The notes under the pieces: generated by a model
Told to the model about the DNA's origin: nothing
Database searches by the model: none
Seen by the model: only the letters and a program-made list of their open reading frames with translations
In this document: positions 1 to 6,968 of the stretch, one piece after another
Position numbering within the stretch: the stretch's first letter is position 1
Layout of the letters: each line of letters starts with the position of its first letter
Made by a program: the position numbers and the translations under genes
Source of the DNA: Rhodoferax sp.
GTDB lineage: Bacteria; Pseudomonadota; Gammaproteobacteria; Burkholderiales; Burkholderiaceae_C
Length of the DNA stretch: 8,712 nucleotides
Direction of reading: 5' to 3'
NCBI GenBank assembly: GCA_030683195.1
Contig: JAUXQA010000098.1
Location: forward strand, 1-8,712

Positions 1-1857
1 TTCAAGACCGAGCCGGCGCTGACCTACGTGCGTGACAAGCTTGGGCCAGACTACCTGCGCGCGTTTGACCTGGACTGGCATGCCCAGGGCGTCATCAAGC
101 CGGCCGCCAGCTCCGTGGCCCTTGGCGCAGGAGACTGGCAGCAGCTTGACAAGCTGGCGCGCATCAGCAGCGCTGCGCTTGCCCTGGCGGGCTTGCCGCA
201 GTTTGAGGGCAGCAATGCCTGGGCTATTGCCGGCAGCCGCACCGCCAGCGGCAAACCCATGCTGGCCGGTGACCCGCACATCGCCTACTCGGCGCCTTCG
301 GTCTGGTACGAGGCTCATTTGTCTGCGCCCGGCTTTGAGTTGTACGGACACCACCAAGCGCTCAACCCCGCCGCCTTGTTGGGCCACAACACGCAATTTG
401 GCTGGACACTGACCATGTTCCAGAACGACGACATGGACCTGATCGCCGAGAAGGTCAACCCCGCCAACACCAACCAGGTCTGGCACAAGGGTCAATGGGT
501 GGAGCTGCAAAGCCGCACTGAAAAAATAATGGTCAAGGGCACGGAGCCGGTCACGCTCACTCTGCGGCGATCACCACACGGCCCGATCATCACCGACGCC
601 TTCAAGAACAGCCTGGGCACCACGCCCGTCGCCATGTGGTGGGCGTTTCTGGAAACCGAAAACCCAATTCTGGATGCCTTTTATGAACTCAACAGGGCCG
701 ATACCCTCGCCAAGGCCCGCGCAGCGACCAGCAAAATCCACGCACCCGGGCTCAATATTGTGTGGGGCAGCGCATCCGGCGACATTGGCTGGTGGGCGGC
801 AGCCAGGCTTCCCATCCGCCCAGAGGGCGTGAACCCCAGCTTCATTCTGGACGGGAGCACCGCTGAAGCAGACAAACCGGGCTTTTACCGCTTTAGTGAC
901 AACCCGCAGGAAGAAAACCCGCCGCGTGGGTACATCGTTTCGGCCAACCACCAGCCTAAGCCCAACAGCGGCGTGCCCGTACCCGGGTATTACAACCTGG
1001 CTGATCGGGGCCAGCGCCTGGATGAGCGCCTGCGCGATGACAACACCAAATGGGATATAGCCGCCAGCCAGACTTTGCAGCTTGATGTGCAAACAGGCTA
1101 CGGCCCGCGCCTGCTGGCGCCCCTGCTCAATGAATTGAGACAGGTCATCACTGACCCCAAAGAGCGCTCGCTTCTGGAGAGCCTGGCCAGCTGGGATGGC
1201 AGCTATGGCGAGCGCAACATCACCTCCACCGTGTTCAGCCAGTTTCTCTACGAGTTGGCTCGCGGCGCCATGGCCGACGAGATGGGCACAGTGCAGTTCA
1301 AGAACCTGCTGGAAACCAGGGCCCTGGACAGCGCCCTGCCCCTGCTGGCTGCTGACGCCACCTCCCCCTGGTGGGACAACAAGGACACCCCTGCCCTTGA
1401 AACCCGCGCCGATACCTTGAAGGTCATCTGGCGTGCCACGATGTCACACCTGCAAACCACCCTGGGCAGCAGCCCCACCTCCTGGGCTTGGGGTAAGGCC
1501 CACACACTGACCCACGGCCACCCGCTGGCCGCACAAAAGCCGCTCGACCTGCTCTTCAACATTGGTCCGTTCGATGCTCCCGGCGGGCGCGAGGTGCCCA
1601 ACAACCTCAAAACTGACATTGGGCCGGCCCCTTGGGCCGTGGGTGTCGGCCCCTCAACCCGCAGGATCATTGACTTTGCCGACGCCACCAAAGCGGTGGG
1701 CATCAACCCGGTGGGCCAAAGCGGCGTGCTGTTTGACCGCCACTACCGCGACCAGGCCGACACCTTCATCAAGGGGGGTTACGTGCCCCAGCACATGAGC
1801 GATGCGGACGTGAAAGCCCACACTCGCAGCAGGTTGACGCTGACGCCACCCAAGTAA
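1..1857 (+). CDS. Penicillin acylase family protein (Ntn hydrolase, S45), 5'-truncated by the window
   Basis: The reading frame is open from base 1, so the N-terminus lies outside; 618 residues are visible, against roughly 750-850 for the family. The piece covers the end of the alpha subunit and the whole beta subunit. The expected autocleavage site and N-terminal nucleophile is the Ser of GSNAW (residue 71 of the fragment, codon 211-213). Family landmarks follow: AGDPH just after the nucleophile, GHNTQFGWTLT, HGPI, the oxyanion-hole Asn in IVSANHQP about 246 residues into the beta chain, an Arg about 20-23 residues later, PGGREVPNN, and QSGVLFDRHYRDQ near the C-terminus. These proteins are normally exported to the periplasm, matured by self-cleavage, and hydrolyse amide bonds such as those of beta-lactam side chains, N-acyl amino acids or acyl-homoserine lactones. 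The substrate cannot be read from the sequence, and the signal peptide is outside the window. The stop is TAA. The next gene starts 106 bases later on the same strand. Confidence 0.93.
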   Translation, partial: FKTEPALTYVRDKLGPDYLRAFDLDWHAQGVIKPAASSVALGAGDWQQLDKLARISSAALALAGLPQFEGSNAWAIAGSRTASGKPMLAGDPHIAYSAPSVWYEAHLSAPGFELYGHHQALNPAALLGHNTQFGWTLTMFQNDDMDLIAEKVNPANTNQVWHKGQWVELQSRTEKIMVKGTEPVTLTLRRSPHGPIITDAFKNSLGTTPVAMWWAFLETENPILDAFYELNRADTLAKARAATSKIHAPGLNIVWGSASGDIGWWAAARLPIRPEGVNPSFILDGSTAEADKPGFYRFSDNPQEENPPRGYIVSANHQPKPNSGVPVPGYYNLADRGQRLDERLRDDNTKWDIAASQTLQLDVQTGYGPRLLAPLLNELRQVITDPKERSLLESLASWDGSYGERNITSTVFSQFLYELARGAMADEMGTVQFKNLLETRALDSALPLLAADATSPWWDNKDTPALETRADTLKVIWRATMSHLQTTLGSSPTSWAWGKAHTLTHGHPLAAQKPLDLLFNIGPFDAPGGREVPNNLKTDIGPAPWAVGVGPSTRRIIDFADATKAVGINPVGQSGVLFDRHYRDQADTFIKGGYVPQHMSDADVKAHTRSRLTLTPPK

Positions 1858-1963
1858 TGCATGATCGCGCTCCCCGAGGCCTGGGTAAATCGAGGCATCC
1901 AAGACGCCAGCGGCACGCTTCCTGCTTGCATGGCACCCACCACCTTTGCACAGAAAGAACACC

Positions 1964-2842
1964 ATGGTCAGACTGAAATTTTCGATTGAACTGAATTACG
2001 AGATCACCCATCCCGGGAGCGATTTCATTTTCAACATCCACGCCGCACAAACGCCCCATCAGACTGTGGTGACTGAGGCACTCACCCTCAGCCAGCCCCT
2101 GGAATCCAGCCTGTATACCGACCCGGCTACCCACACCCGATTTTTGCGACTCAAAGCCCCTGGCGGGCCGTTGAGCGTGCGCTACGACGCCACCATTGAT
2201 CTGGACCACTACACCGCCCAGCCCGATCAACTCCTGGAAGTGCCCGTGGCCAACCTGCCCGGCTCGGTCTTGCCCTATATCTATCCCAGCCGCTATTGCC
2301 AGTCAGACCGGCTACTGCGTTTGGCGACCAAGGAGTTCGGCCAATTGTGGCAAGGCTACGCGCGCGTGCAGGCGATTCGGGACTGGGTCCTGAACCGGGT
2401 CACCTTCCAGTCCAACACCACCACCGGCATCACCTCGGCGGTGGACACGCTGGTCGAAGAAGTGGGCGTATGCCGTGACTTTGCTCACCTCATGATTTCA
2501 CTGTGCCGCGCGGTCAACATCCCGGCCCGTTTTGCCACCGGCATTGACTTTGGGGCCGATCCGATCCTGGGGCCTACGGACTTTCATGCCTATGTAGAAG
2601 TCTATGTAGGCGACCGCTGGTACCTGTTCGACCCCTCGGGCGTGGCGATTCCAATGGGCTTTGTGCGCTTTGGCACCGGGCGGGACGCGGCAGACGCGGC
2701 GTTTGCCACCATCTTTGGCGGCGTGGTCGGGGCGGCGCCTGTCATTCAGATTGAAGCCATTCCGAACGCCCAAGGGGTGCTGGTGATGCCGCACCATGTT
2801 CCCTATGCCCTGTCAACTGACGGGCAACTGCTGCGCACTTGA
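1964..2842 (+). CDS. Transglutaminase-like domain protein with bacterial transglutaminase N-terminal domain
   Basis: A 292-residue protein with a beta-rich N-terminal region (about 1-100) like the bacterial transglutaminase-like N-terminal domain, then a transglutaminase core (about 125-230). The papain-like triad is visible: Cys170 in GVCRDFAHL, His208 in DFHAYVEVYV and Asp223 in YLFDPSG. No signal peptide or membrane segment is seen, so it is probably cytoplasmic. Proteins of this architecture are widespread in proteobacteria, often near alpha-E and circularly permuted ATP-grasp genes, and are thought to act as proteases/amidases rather than cross-linkers; the substrate is unknown. I chose the ATG at 1964 over the in-frame TTG at 1946 because ATG is the stronger codon and a weak purine-rich AGAAAG (about 1952-1957) lies upstream at suitable distance. 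It may be cotranscribed with the acylase gene; the 106-base gap shows no terminator. The downstream HAD gene converges, leaving 25 bases between the two stops. Confidence 0.9.
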   Translation: MVRLKFSIELNYEITHPGSDFIFNIHAAQTPHQTVVTEALTLSQPLESSLYTDPATHTRFLRLKAPGGPLSVRYDATIDLDHYTAQPDQLLEVPVANLPGSVLPYIYPSRYCQSDRLLRLATKEFGQLWQGYARVQAIRDWVLNRVTFQSNTTTGITSAVDTLVEEVGVCRDFAHLMISLCRAVNIPARFATGIDFGADPILGPTDFHAYVEVYVGDRWYLFDPSGVAIPMGFVRFGTGRDAADAAFATIFGGVVGAAPVIQIEAIPNAQGVLVMPHHVPYALSTDGQLLRT

Positions 2843-2867
2843 GCGCACAGTCAGAAAGCCGCGCGGC

Positions 2868-3578
2868 CTAAACCCGCGGCGGCACGGCCTGCAGGAGGTC
2901 GCACAAATGGGTCAACGTCGAGACCGTCAGGTGCGGCTGGGCCTCATGCGTCCAGTCGTGTTGTTCGCGGTTGAGCCACACGGTTTGCATGCCGGCGCCT
3001 AAACCACCGATCACGTCCAGCGCAGCATCGTCGCCAATGTGCAAGACCTCGTCAGCCGCCACACCGACGCTATGTGCCGCTGCATGAAAAATCCGCGCAT
3101 CCGGCTTGCCCACGCCAAAGCCTGAGGCGCTCAAGCCCCCCACAAAATAATCACCCAAGCCCACCCGTACCACATCGGCATTGCCATTGGAGAGTGCCAC
3201 CACCGGCCAACGGGCCGCAAAAAAGCTCAGCGCGGGCAGCACATCGTCATACAGATCCACGCGCATGCGCTCGGCAAAAAAGACTTCAAAGGCGGGTTCG
3301 GCCAGACTGGTGTTTTCACCCGCCTGTTGCAAGGCATGGCGAATGGACTCGCGCCGCATCGCGCTCATGTCGTGGCTGATGTGGGGCTGGGTCAGCTCCA
3401 CATGTTGGCGCACCTTGAGGCGGGCCTGCGGGTCACCAAAGACAGCCGCGGCGCCCGGGGCTTCCTGAGTCAGCCAGGTGGCCAGGGCTTTTTCGGCCCG
3501 CCCGATGATGGGCCAGATGGGCCACAAAGTGTCGTCCAGGTCCAGGCTAATTGCCCTGATTTTTAAAATATCCAGCAT
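2868..3578 (-). CDS. HAD family hydrolase (phosphatase-like)
   Basis: A 236-residue haloacid dehalogenase superfamily protein with all four motifs. Motif I is DLDDT, with nucleophile Asp13 and acid/base Asp15. Motif II is SNGN (Ser130), motif III is the Lys of GKPDARIF (about residue 158), and motif IV is IGDDAALDV (Asp183 and Asp188). The helical segment between motifs I and II (about 25-110) is a C1 cap. This fits a small-molecule phosphatase of the HAD-IA (YjjG/GS1-like) kind; the substrate cannot be named. It is cytoplasmic and probably Mg-dependent. Start choice is uncertain: ATG at 3578 puts motif I at the usual distance from the N-terminus, but ATG at 3599 or TTG at 3611 would add 7 or 11 residues and overlap hemH. 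None has a convincing ribosome binding site. It is divergent from hemH and convergent with the transglutaminase gene; the stop is TAG. Confidence 0.9.
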   Translation of the reverse strand: MLDILKIRAISLDLDDTLWPIWPIIGRAEKALATWLTQEAPGAAAVFGDPQARLKVRQHVELTQPHISHDMSAMRRESIRHALQQAGENTSLAEPAFEVFFAERMRVDLYDDVLPALSFFAARWPVVALSNGNADVVRVGLGDYFVGGLSASGFGVGKPDARIFHAAAHSVGVAADEVLHIGDDAALDVIGGLGAGMQTVWLNREQHDWTHEAQPHLTVSTLTHLCDLLQAVPPRV

Positions 3579-3582
3579 AGGT

Positions 3583-3589
3583 GGGAGAG
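3583..3589 (+). promoter_or_regulatory. Ribosome binding site of hemH
   Basis: GGGAGAG has a GGAG core at 3584-3587, 10 bases before the ATG at 3598. This fixes the hemH start at 3598; the frame stays open upstream to about 3478, but that extension runs antisense through the HAD gene and lacks ferrochelatase-like sequence. Confidence 0.65.
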
Positions 3590-3597
3590 AATACCGC

Positions 3598-4704
3598 ATG
3601 ACCTTACTCAAGTCCCCCTTCGCCCCAGAGCCCCCGTTTCAACACGGGCAAACACCCCGCACCGCTGTGCTTTTTTGCAACCTCGGCACCCCTGATGCCC
3701 CCACCGCCTCCGATGTGCGCCGGTATCTGGCCGAATTTTTGAGCGACGCACGCGTCGTGGAAATCCCCCGCCTGATCTGGATGCTCATCCTGCACGGCAT
3801 CATCCTGCGTTTTCGGCCTGCCAAATCGGCCGCCAAGTACGCCAGCGTATGGACGCCCGAGGGCTCGCCACTGAAAATCTGGACTGAAAAGCAGGCCAAG
3901 CTGCTGCAAGGCTGGCTGGCCCAACGCGGGCACGATGTGCAGGTGCGCTACGCCATGCGCTACGGCAGCACCTCCATTGCCTCGCAGCTGGATGCACTCA
4001 AGGCCGCTGGCACCACCCGCGTGCTGATCATGCCGGCCTACCCGCAGTATTCAGCCACCACCACCGCCAGCCTGTTTGACGCTGTGTACCACTGGGCTGA
4101 AAAAGTGCGCGCTATTCCTGAGCTGCGCTTTGTCAACCATTACCACGACGACGCTGGCTACATCGGCGCACTGGCCGCCAACATTCAAAAGCACTGGGCT
4201 GCCAATGGTCGGCCGGACCTGCTGGTGATGAGTTTTCATGGCGTGCCCGAGCGCACGCTGCACCTAGGCGACCCTTACCACTGTGAGTGCTACAAGACGG
4301 CACGCCTGCTATCCGAGAAGCTGGGCTTGAGCAAAGACCAGTTCAAGGTCACGTTTCAGTCCCGCCTGGGGCGCGCCAAATGGCTGGAGCCCTACACCGA
4401 ACCTAGTCTGATTGCCTTGGGCCAGGCTGGCGTCAAGCGGGTGGACGTGGTGTGCCCCGGCTTCACCAGCGACTGCCTGGAGACGCTGGAAGAAATCAAT
4501 ATGGAAGCGCGTGAGGCGTTTTTGCATGCCGGGGGCAAAGAATTTCATTACATTCCCTGCCTGAACGACGACCCCGCCTGGATCACCGCTTTGTGCGCGG
4601 TCACCGAGCAGCATTTGTCGGGCTGGCCCACGCAAACCCCTGTGGATGCTTCGGCACTGGCCACCTCACGGGTGGTGGCGCTGGCTCTGGGCGCCAAGCA
4701 GTAG
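3598..4704 (+). CDS. hemH: Ferrochelatase (protoheme ferro-lyase)
   Basis: A 368-residue protein of usual bacterial ferrochelatase length. It inserts Fe2+ into protoporphyrin IX, the last step of protoheme synthesis, on the cytoplasmic side. Recognisable blocks: LFCNLGTPDAPT (25-36), SVWTPEGSPL (83-92), AMRYGSTSI (119-127), IMPAYPQYSATTTASLF (144-160), and SFHGVPERT with the metal-binding His214. These are followed by GDPYHCECYKTARLL, FQSRLGRAKWLEPYTEP (253-269), and CPGFTSDCLETLEEI with the conserved Glu295 opposite the His. A hydrophobic stretch near 58-71 matches the membrane-contacting lip of the family rather than a full transmembrane helix. The start is set by a GGAG ribosome binding site 10 bases upstream. 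It is divergent from the HAD gene with almost no room between starts, so its promoter must overlap the HAD 5' coding region. A hairpin with a T-run follows about 60 bases after the TAG stop. Confidence 0.97.
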   Translation: MTLLKSPFAPEPPFQHGQTPRTAVLFCNLGTPDAPTASDVRRYLAEFLSDARVVEIPRLIWMLILHGIILRFRPAKSAAKYASVWTPEGSPLKIWTEKQAKLLQGWLAQRGHDVQVRYAMRYGSTSIASQLDALKAAGTTRVLIMPAYPQYSATTTASLFDAVYHWAEKVRAIPELRFVNHYHDDAGYIGALAANIQKHWAANGRPDLLVMSFHGVPERTLHLGDPYHCECYKTARLLSEKLGLSKDQFKVTFQSRLGRAKWLEPYTEPSLIALGQAGVKRVDVVCPGFTSDCLETLEEINMEAREAFLHAGGKEFHYIPCLNDDPAWITALCAVTEQHLSGWPTQTPVDASALATSRVVALALGAKQ

Positions 4705-4725
4705 CTTGGACATCGGCCCTACCGC

Positions 4726-4790
4726 TATCAATTTGGATATTCAATACCAATCGATACGCCGGCTAGAAGCCTATTTTTAATAAATAGGGC
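4726..4790. repeat. Degenerate palindromic intergenic element (Comamonadaceae-type, tentative)
   Basis: The spacer between the convergent hemH and gntR genes is AT-richer than its surroundings and packed with inverted repeats. TTGGATATT at 4733-4741 mirrors AATACCAA at 4743-4750 with one bulged base. GGCT at 4761-4764 pairs with AGCC at 4768-4771. CCTATTT at 4770-4776 pairs with AAATAGG at 4782-4788. The order CTATCAATTTG, then GGCTAGAAGCC, then an AT-rich tail resembles the small intergenic palindromic repeat I recall from Rhodoferax, Polaromonas and Acidovorax genomes. Only one copy lies in the window, so the dispersed-repeat call rests on memory. Confidence 0.4.
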
Positions 4791-4798
4791 CGCTTTTT
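4767..4798 (+). terminator. Probable rho-independent terminator of hemH
   Basis: CCTATTT (4770-4776) and AAATAGG (4782-4788) form a perfect 7-bp stem around a TTAAT loop, extendable at the base by AAG/CTT across a small bulge. A TTTTT run lies at 4794-4798. The stem is AT-rich and the T-run starts five bases after it, so termination may be partial. On the minus strand no T-run follows the stem, so it is less likely to serve gntR. Confidence 0.5.
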
Positions 4799-4825
4799 CA
4801 TCCCAAAGCCTCCAGTAACGACAAA

Positions 4826-5545
4826 TCAGGTTTGGGGGGGCTGCACAGCAGTCTGGTACAGCACATTCGCACGCGTCAAGTGATCGTGCATCGCCTCGGT
4901 GGCCGCAACAGGGTCGTTGGCGGCTATGGCTTCAAAGATGCGCTGGTGCTCTTCCAGCGTGATTTGCTCTGCCCCGGGCGCCCGAACAATCGTCTGGTGA
5001 TACTCGCTGGCCCAACTGAACAGCGCCTCGACGATGGCCGGAAAAATCGGGTTGCCCGCAATGTTGGCGATCTCGCGGTGAAACATCATGTCGTTGTGCA
5101 CAAACAAGTCAATTTCAACCAAGGCGGCCCGGTGGTCGTCCAGCCGCTGACGCAAACGGGCGATGTCATCTGGGGTGGCACGCTCAGCGGCCTGGCGGCA
5201 CAAGCCAGTCTCCAGGAACAAGCGCGCGTCTTTCATGTGCCCGAGCATGTCGGGCTGCATGCGCAACAAGTGCTGTGCCCCGCCCGCAATTTGCTCGATT
5301 AACAGGTCGGCGGTGGGCACCACCACACGCGCCCGCTCGCCATGCAGGATCTCCACAATTCCCGAGCGTTCCATGGCCTGCATGGCCTCGCGCACCGCCG
5401 GGCGGCCCACGCCGTAGGCTTCCATCAGGTCCCGCTCCGAGGGCAATTGGTCACCGGGCCCCCATTCGCCTGCCCGTATGCGCAGGAGCAAGCGGTCCAG
5501 CACTTCATGGTAGATTTTTCGGCGCTGTATGTGTTCAATAGTCAT
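4826..5545 (-). CDS. GntR family transcriptional regulator, FadR subfamily (FCD domain)
   Basis: A 239-residue regulator. Residues about 10-76 are a GntR winged helix-turn-helix with the signature GDQLPSERDLMEAYGVGRPAVREAM and a following wing (GIVEILHGERARV). Residues about 95-230 are an all-helical FCD effector domain. Its metal-site residues are in place: Asp152 and His156 (NDMMFHREIANIAGN), His200 (EEHQRIFEAI) and His222 (MHDHL). FCD regulators of this type usually repress catabolic operons and release DNA on binding a carboxylic-acid metabolite through the bound metal. It is the last gene of the minus-strand operon, 34 bases after the kinase gene, and so probably controls that operon and itself; the operator is expected upstream of the operon, beyond the right edge. 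I start at ATG 5545 because the helix-turn-helix begins at normal distance and the longer in-frame extension overlaps the kinase gene. No clear Shine-Dalgarno is seen. The last codons carry a run of seven C (G on the plus strand, 4834-4840). Confidence 0.92.
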   Translation of the reverse strand: MTIEHIQRRKIYHEVLDRLLLRIRAGEWGPGDQLPSERDLMEAYGVGRPAVREAMQAMERSGIVEILHGERARVVVPTADLLIEQIAGGAQHLLRMQPDMLGHMKDARLFLETGLCRQAAERATPDDIARLRQRLDDHRAALVEIDLFVHNDMMFHREIANIAGNPIFPAIVEALFSWASEYHQTIVRAPGAEQITLEEHQRIFEAIAANDPVAATEAMHDHLTRANVLYQTAVQPPQT

Positions 5546-5579
5546 GTAAAAGAGGATACCGCAGGCGCAGCGAGCCGAC

Positions 5580-6968
5580 CTACAGTGTGCCGTTGAGCAC
5601 CCGGCCAAAGAAATCGGCTTGCCCCATTTGCCCGCCCTTGAGCACCACTTCCATGCCGTCCATTCGAGCGGTGTCGGACCACACCCGACACAAGGGCGCA
5701 CCCGGCACCAGTTGGGTACTCAAGGTGAGCGCCGTGATGTCCAGCGCACCGGCCACGGCCCCCGAGCTGTCGCCACCCGCAATGGCCAGCCGCCGCACTT
5801 GACTGCGAAGCACCACCTGGCGCATGGTCTCCGCCAAAGCCTGGCCGACCTCCTCGTTGGCTTCAGCCAGCGAGAGGCCGGCTGCCTGCGCATGAGCTGC
5901 AAAACCAGTCACCGCCGGATCATCTGGCCCGGCAGCCGAGTAGACCAGTGGACTCTGGCCGCTGCGCAGCGCACTGACCGCCACACTGACCACCTTCTCG
6001 ACTTCTGCAGCGCGCCGATCAGCCTCCAGCACGGCCGCCACGTTCAGCCGTTCGGTCACGAAGCCGTGGCGGGAAGCCCAGTCAATTTGCGCTGCGGTCA
6101 CGGGCGAACAACTGCCGCTGACTGCCGCAATGACCGCCACTGGCGTGGTTTTGGGCAATGCTGGCGCCTCAGGCAGTAATCCCGACTGGCGCCAGTGGGC
6201 CACCAGCGCGTATTCCAGGCCAGAGGATGACGCGCTAAAGACTCCCGGCCCTCGGTGCTCCCACACCAACCGGCCAGCTTCGGCCAGCGTTTCCTCGTCC
6301 ATCACATCCAGCAAGACTACCGGTGTGTCGTCACCCATGGCCGCTTGCAGCGCAGCGTCGCCCTGCCCGTTTTTGAGGGTCACCAGATTGATCAGTTCAA
6401 CCCGCCGGCCGGTCTGCGGCCCCAAGTGAAGGCGCAGGTCGGATTCCCCCATGGGGGTCACCGGATGACGTGACATAGTGGGGTGGCGGTCCAGGCGATG
6501 CACCTGTGGGCCCACCGCCGCAAACAGGTTGCCAAAAGCTTGGTAGCGCCCCAGCCGGGGCACCCCGACGATAATCGGGCTCCAGAGTCCGGCACTGTGC
6601 TTCACTCCCAGGTCAATGGCCTGACCAATGGAGCCACGCTGCGCGCTGGAGTCAAACGTCGAACACACCTTGTACTGCAAAACCGGCGCCCCGAAGGCGG
6701 TGAGGCTGCTGAAGGCCTGCGGCAGGTGCTCGCCCATCCAGGCGGGGGTGTGGCCGCGCGCGGTGCCGGCCAAACCGATGCAGCGCATGTGGGCGAAGCG
6801 CTGGACGCACGCCAGCGAGGGTGTCTTGAGAAACAGCACGGTGGCCACTCCCGCTGAGGTGAATGCCTCCATGACATCAGTGGACCCTGTGAAGTCATCC
6901 CCGTAATACGCCAGCAGCGGGCCTGGGGGAAGTTCATGGGGTTGGGTTGTTGTGTTCATCATGCGCAT
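5580..6968 (-). CDS. Four-carbon acid sugar kinase family protein (DUF1537), likely 3-oxo-isoapionate kinase (OiaK) or 3-oxo-tetronate kinase (OtnK)
   Basis: A 462-residue two-domain kinase of usual family length. The N-terminal sugar-binding domain shows YYGDDFTGSTDVMEA (21-35), YKVCSTFDSSAQRGSIG (99-115) and RHPVTPMGESDLRLHLGPQT (167-186), all characteristic of the family. SGSCSPVTAAQI (284-295) follows. The C-terminal nucleotide-binding domain has AIAGGDSSGAV (395-405), VPGAP (421-425) and LKGGQMGQADFF (443-454). Family members phosphorylate the terminal hydroxyl of oxidised acid sugars with ATP (D-threonate, D-erythronate, 3-oxo-tetronate, 3-oxo-isoapionate). The gene overlaps the RuBisCO-like gene by one base (TGATG), which favours 3-oxo-isoapionate as substrate, because the OtnK pathway uses an aldolase-type decarboxylase (OtnC) that is absent here. 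The start at ATG 6968 is chosen for translational coupling; ATG at 6962 or 6959 would shorten it by two or three residues. A longer in-frame extension into the RLP gene is spurious. Confidence 0.9.
   Translation of the reverse strand: MRMMNTTTQPHELPPGPLLAYYGDDFTGSTDVMEAFTSAGVATVLFLKTPSLACVQRFAHMRCIGLAGTARGHTPAWMGEHLPQAFSSLTAFGAPVLQYKVCSTFDSSAQRGSIGQAIDLGVKHSAGLWSPIIVGVPRLGRYQAFGNLFAAVGPQVHRLDRHPTMSRHPVTPMGESDLRLHLGPQTGRRVELINLVTLKNGQGDAALQAAMGDDTPVVLLDVMDEETLAEAGRLVWEHRGPGVFSASSSGLEYALVAHWRQSGLLPEAPALPKTTPVAVIAAVSGSCSPVTAAQIDWASRHGFVTERLNVAAVLEADRRAAEVEKVVSVAVSALRSGQSPLVYSAAGPDDPAVTGFAAHAQAAGLSLAEANEEVGQALAETMRQVVLRSQVRRLAIAGGDSSGAVAGALDITALTLSTQLVPGAPLCRVWSDTARMDGMEVVLKGGQMGQADFFGRVLNGTL

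Noticed and set aside
1858..1963. Searched the 106-base spacer between the acylase and transglutaminase genes for a promoter, terminator or small RNA.
   Set aside because: No convincing hairpin with T-run or paired promoter hexamers were seen.
2858..2880. GCCGCG/CGCGGC inverted repeat (6 bp stem, 11-base loop) at the convergent ends of the transglutaminase and HAD genes.
   Set aside because: No T-run follows on either strand, the right arm is HAD coding sequence, and short GC palindromes are expected by chance here.
3564..3569. TAAAAT as a possible -10 box for hemH, 28 bases before its start codon.
   Set aside because: No acceptable -35 hexamer lies 16-18 bases upstream, and the AT-rich patch is explained by the HAD N-terminal codons.
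4282..4290. HCEC cysteine pair in ferrochelatase as a possible iron-sulfur cluster site.
   Set aside because: A similar Cys-x-Cys after GDPY is, as I recall, common in proteobacterial HemH, and the C-terminal cysteine cluster of known [2Fe-2S] ferrochelatases is not evident.
4834..4840. Seven-base G run at the 3' end of gntR as a phase-variation tract.
   Set aside because: It lies four codons from the stop, encodes Pro residues, and slippage would alter only the tail; too short and badly placed for a switch.
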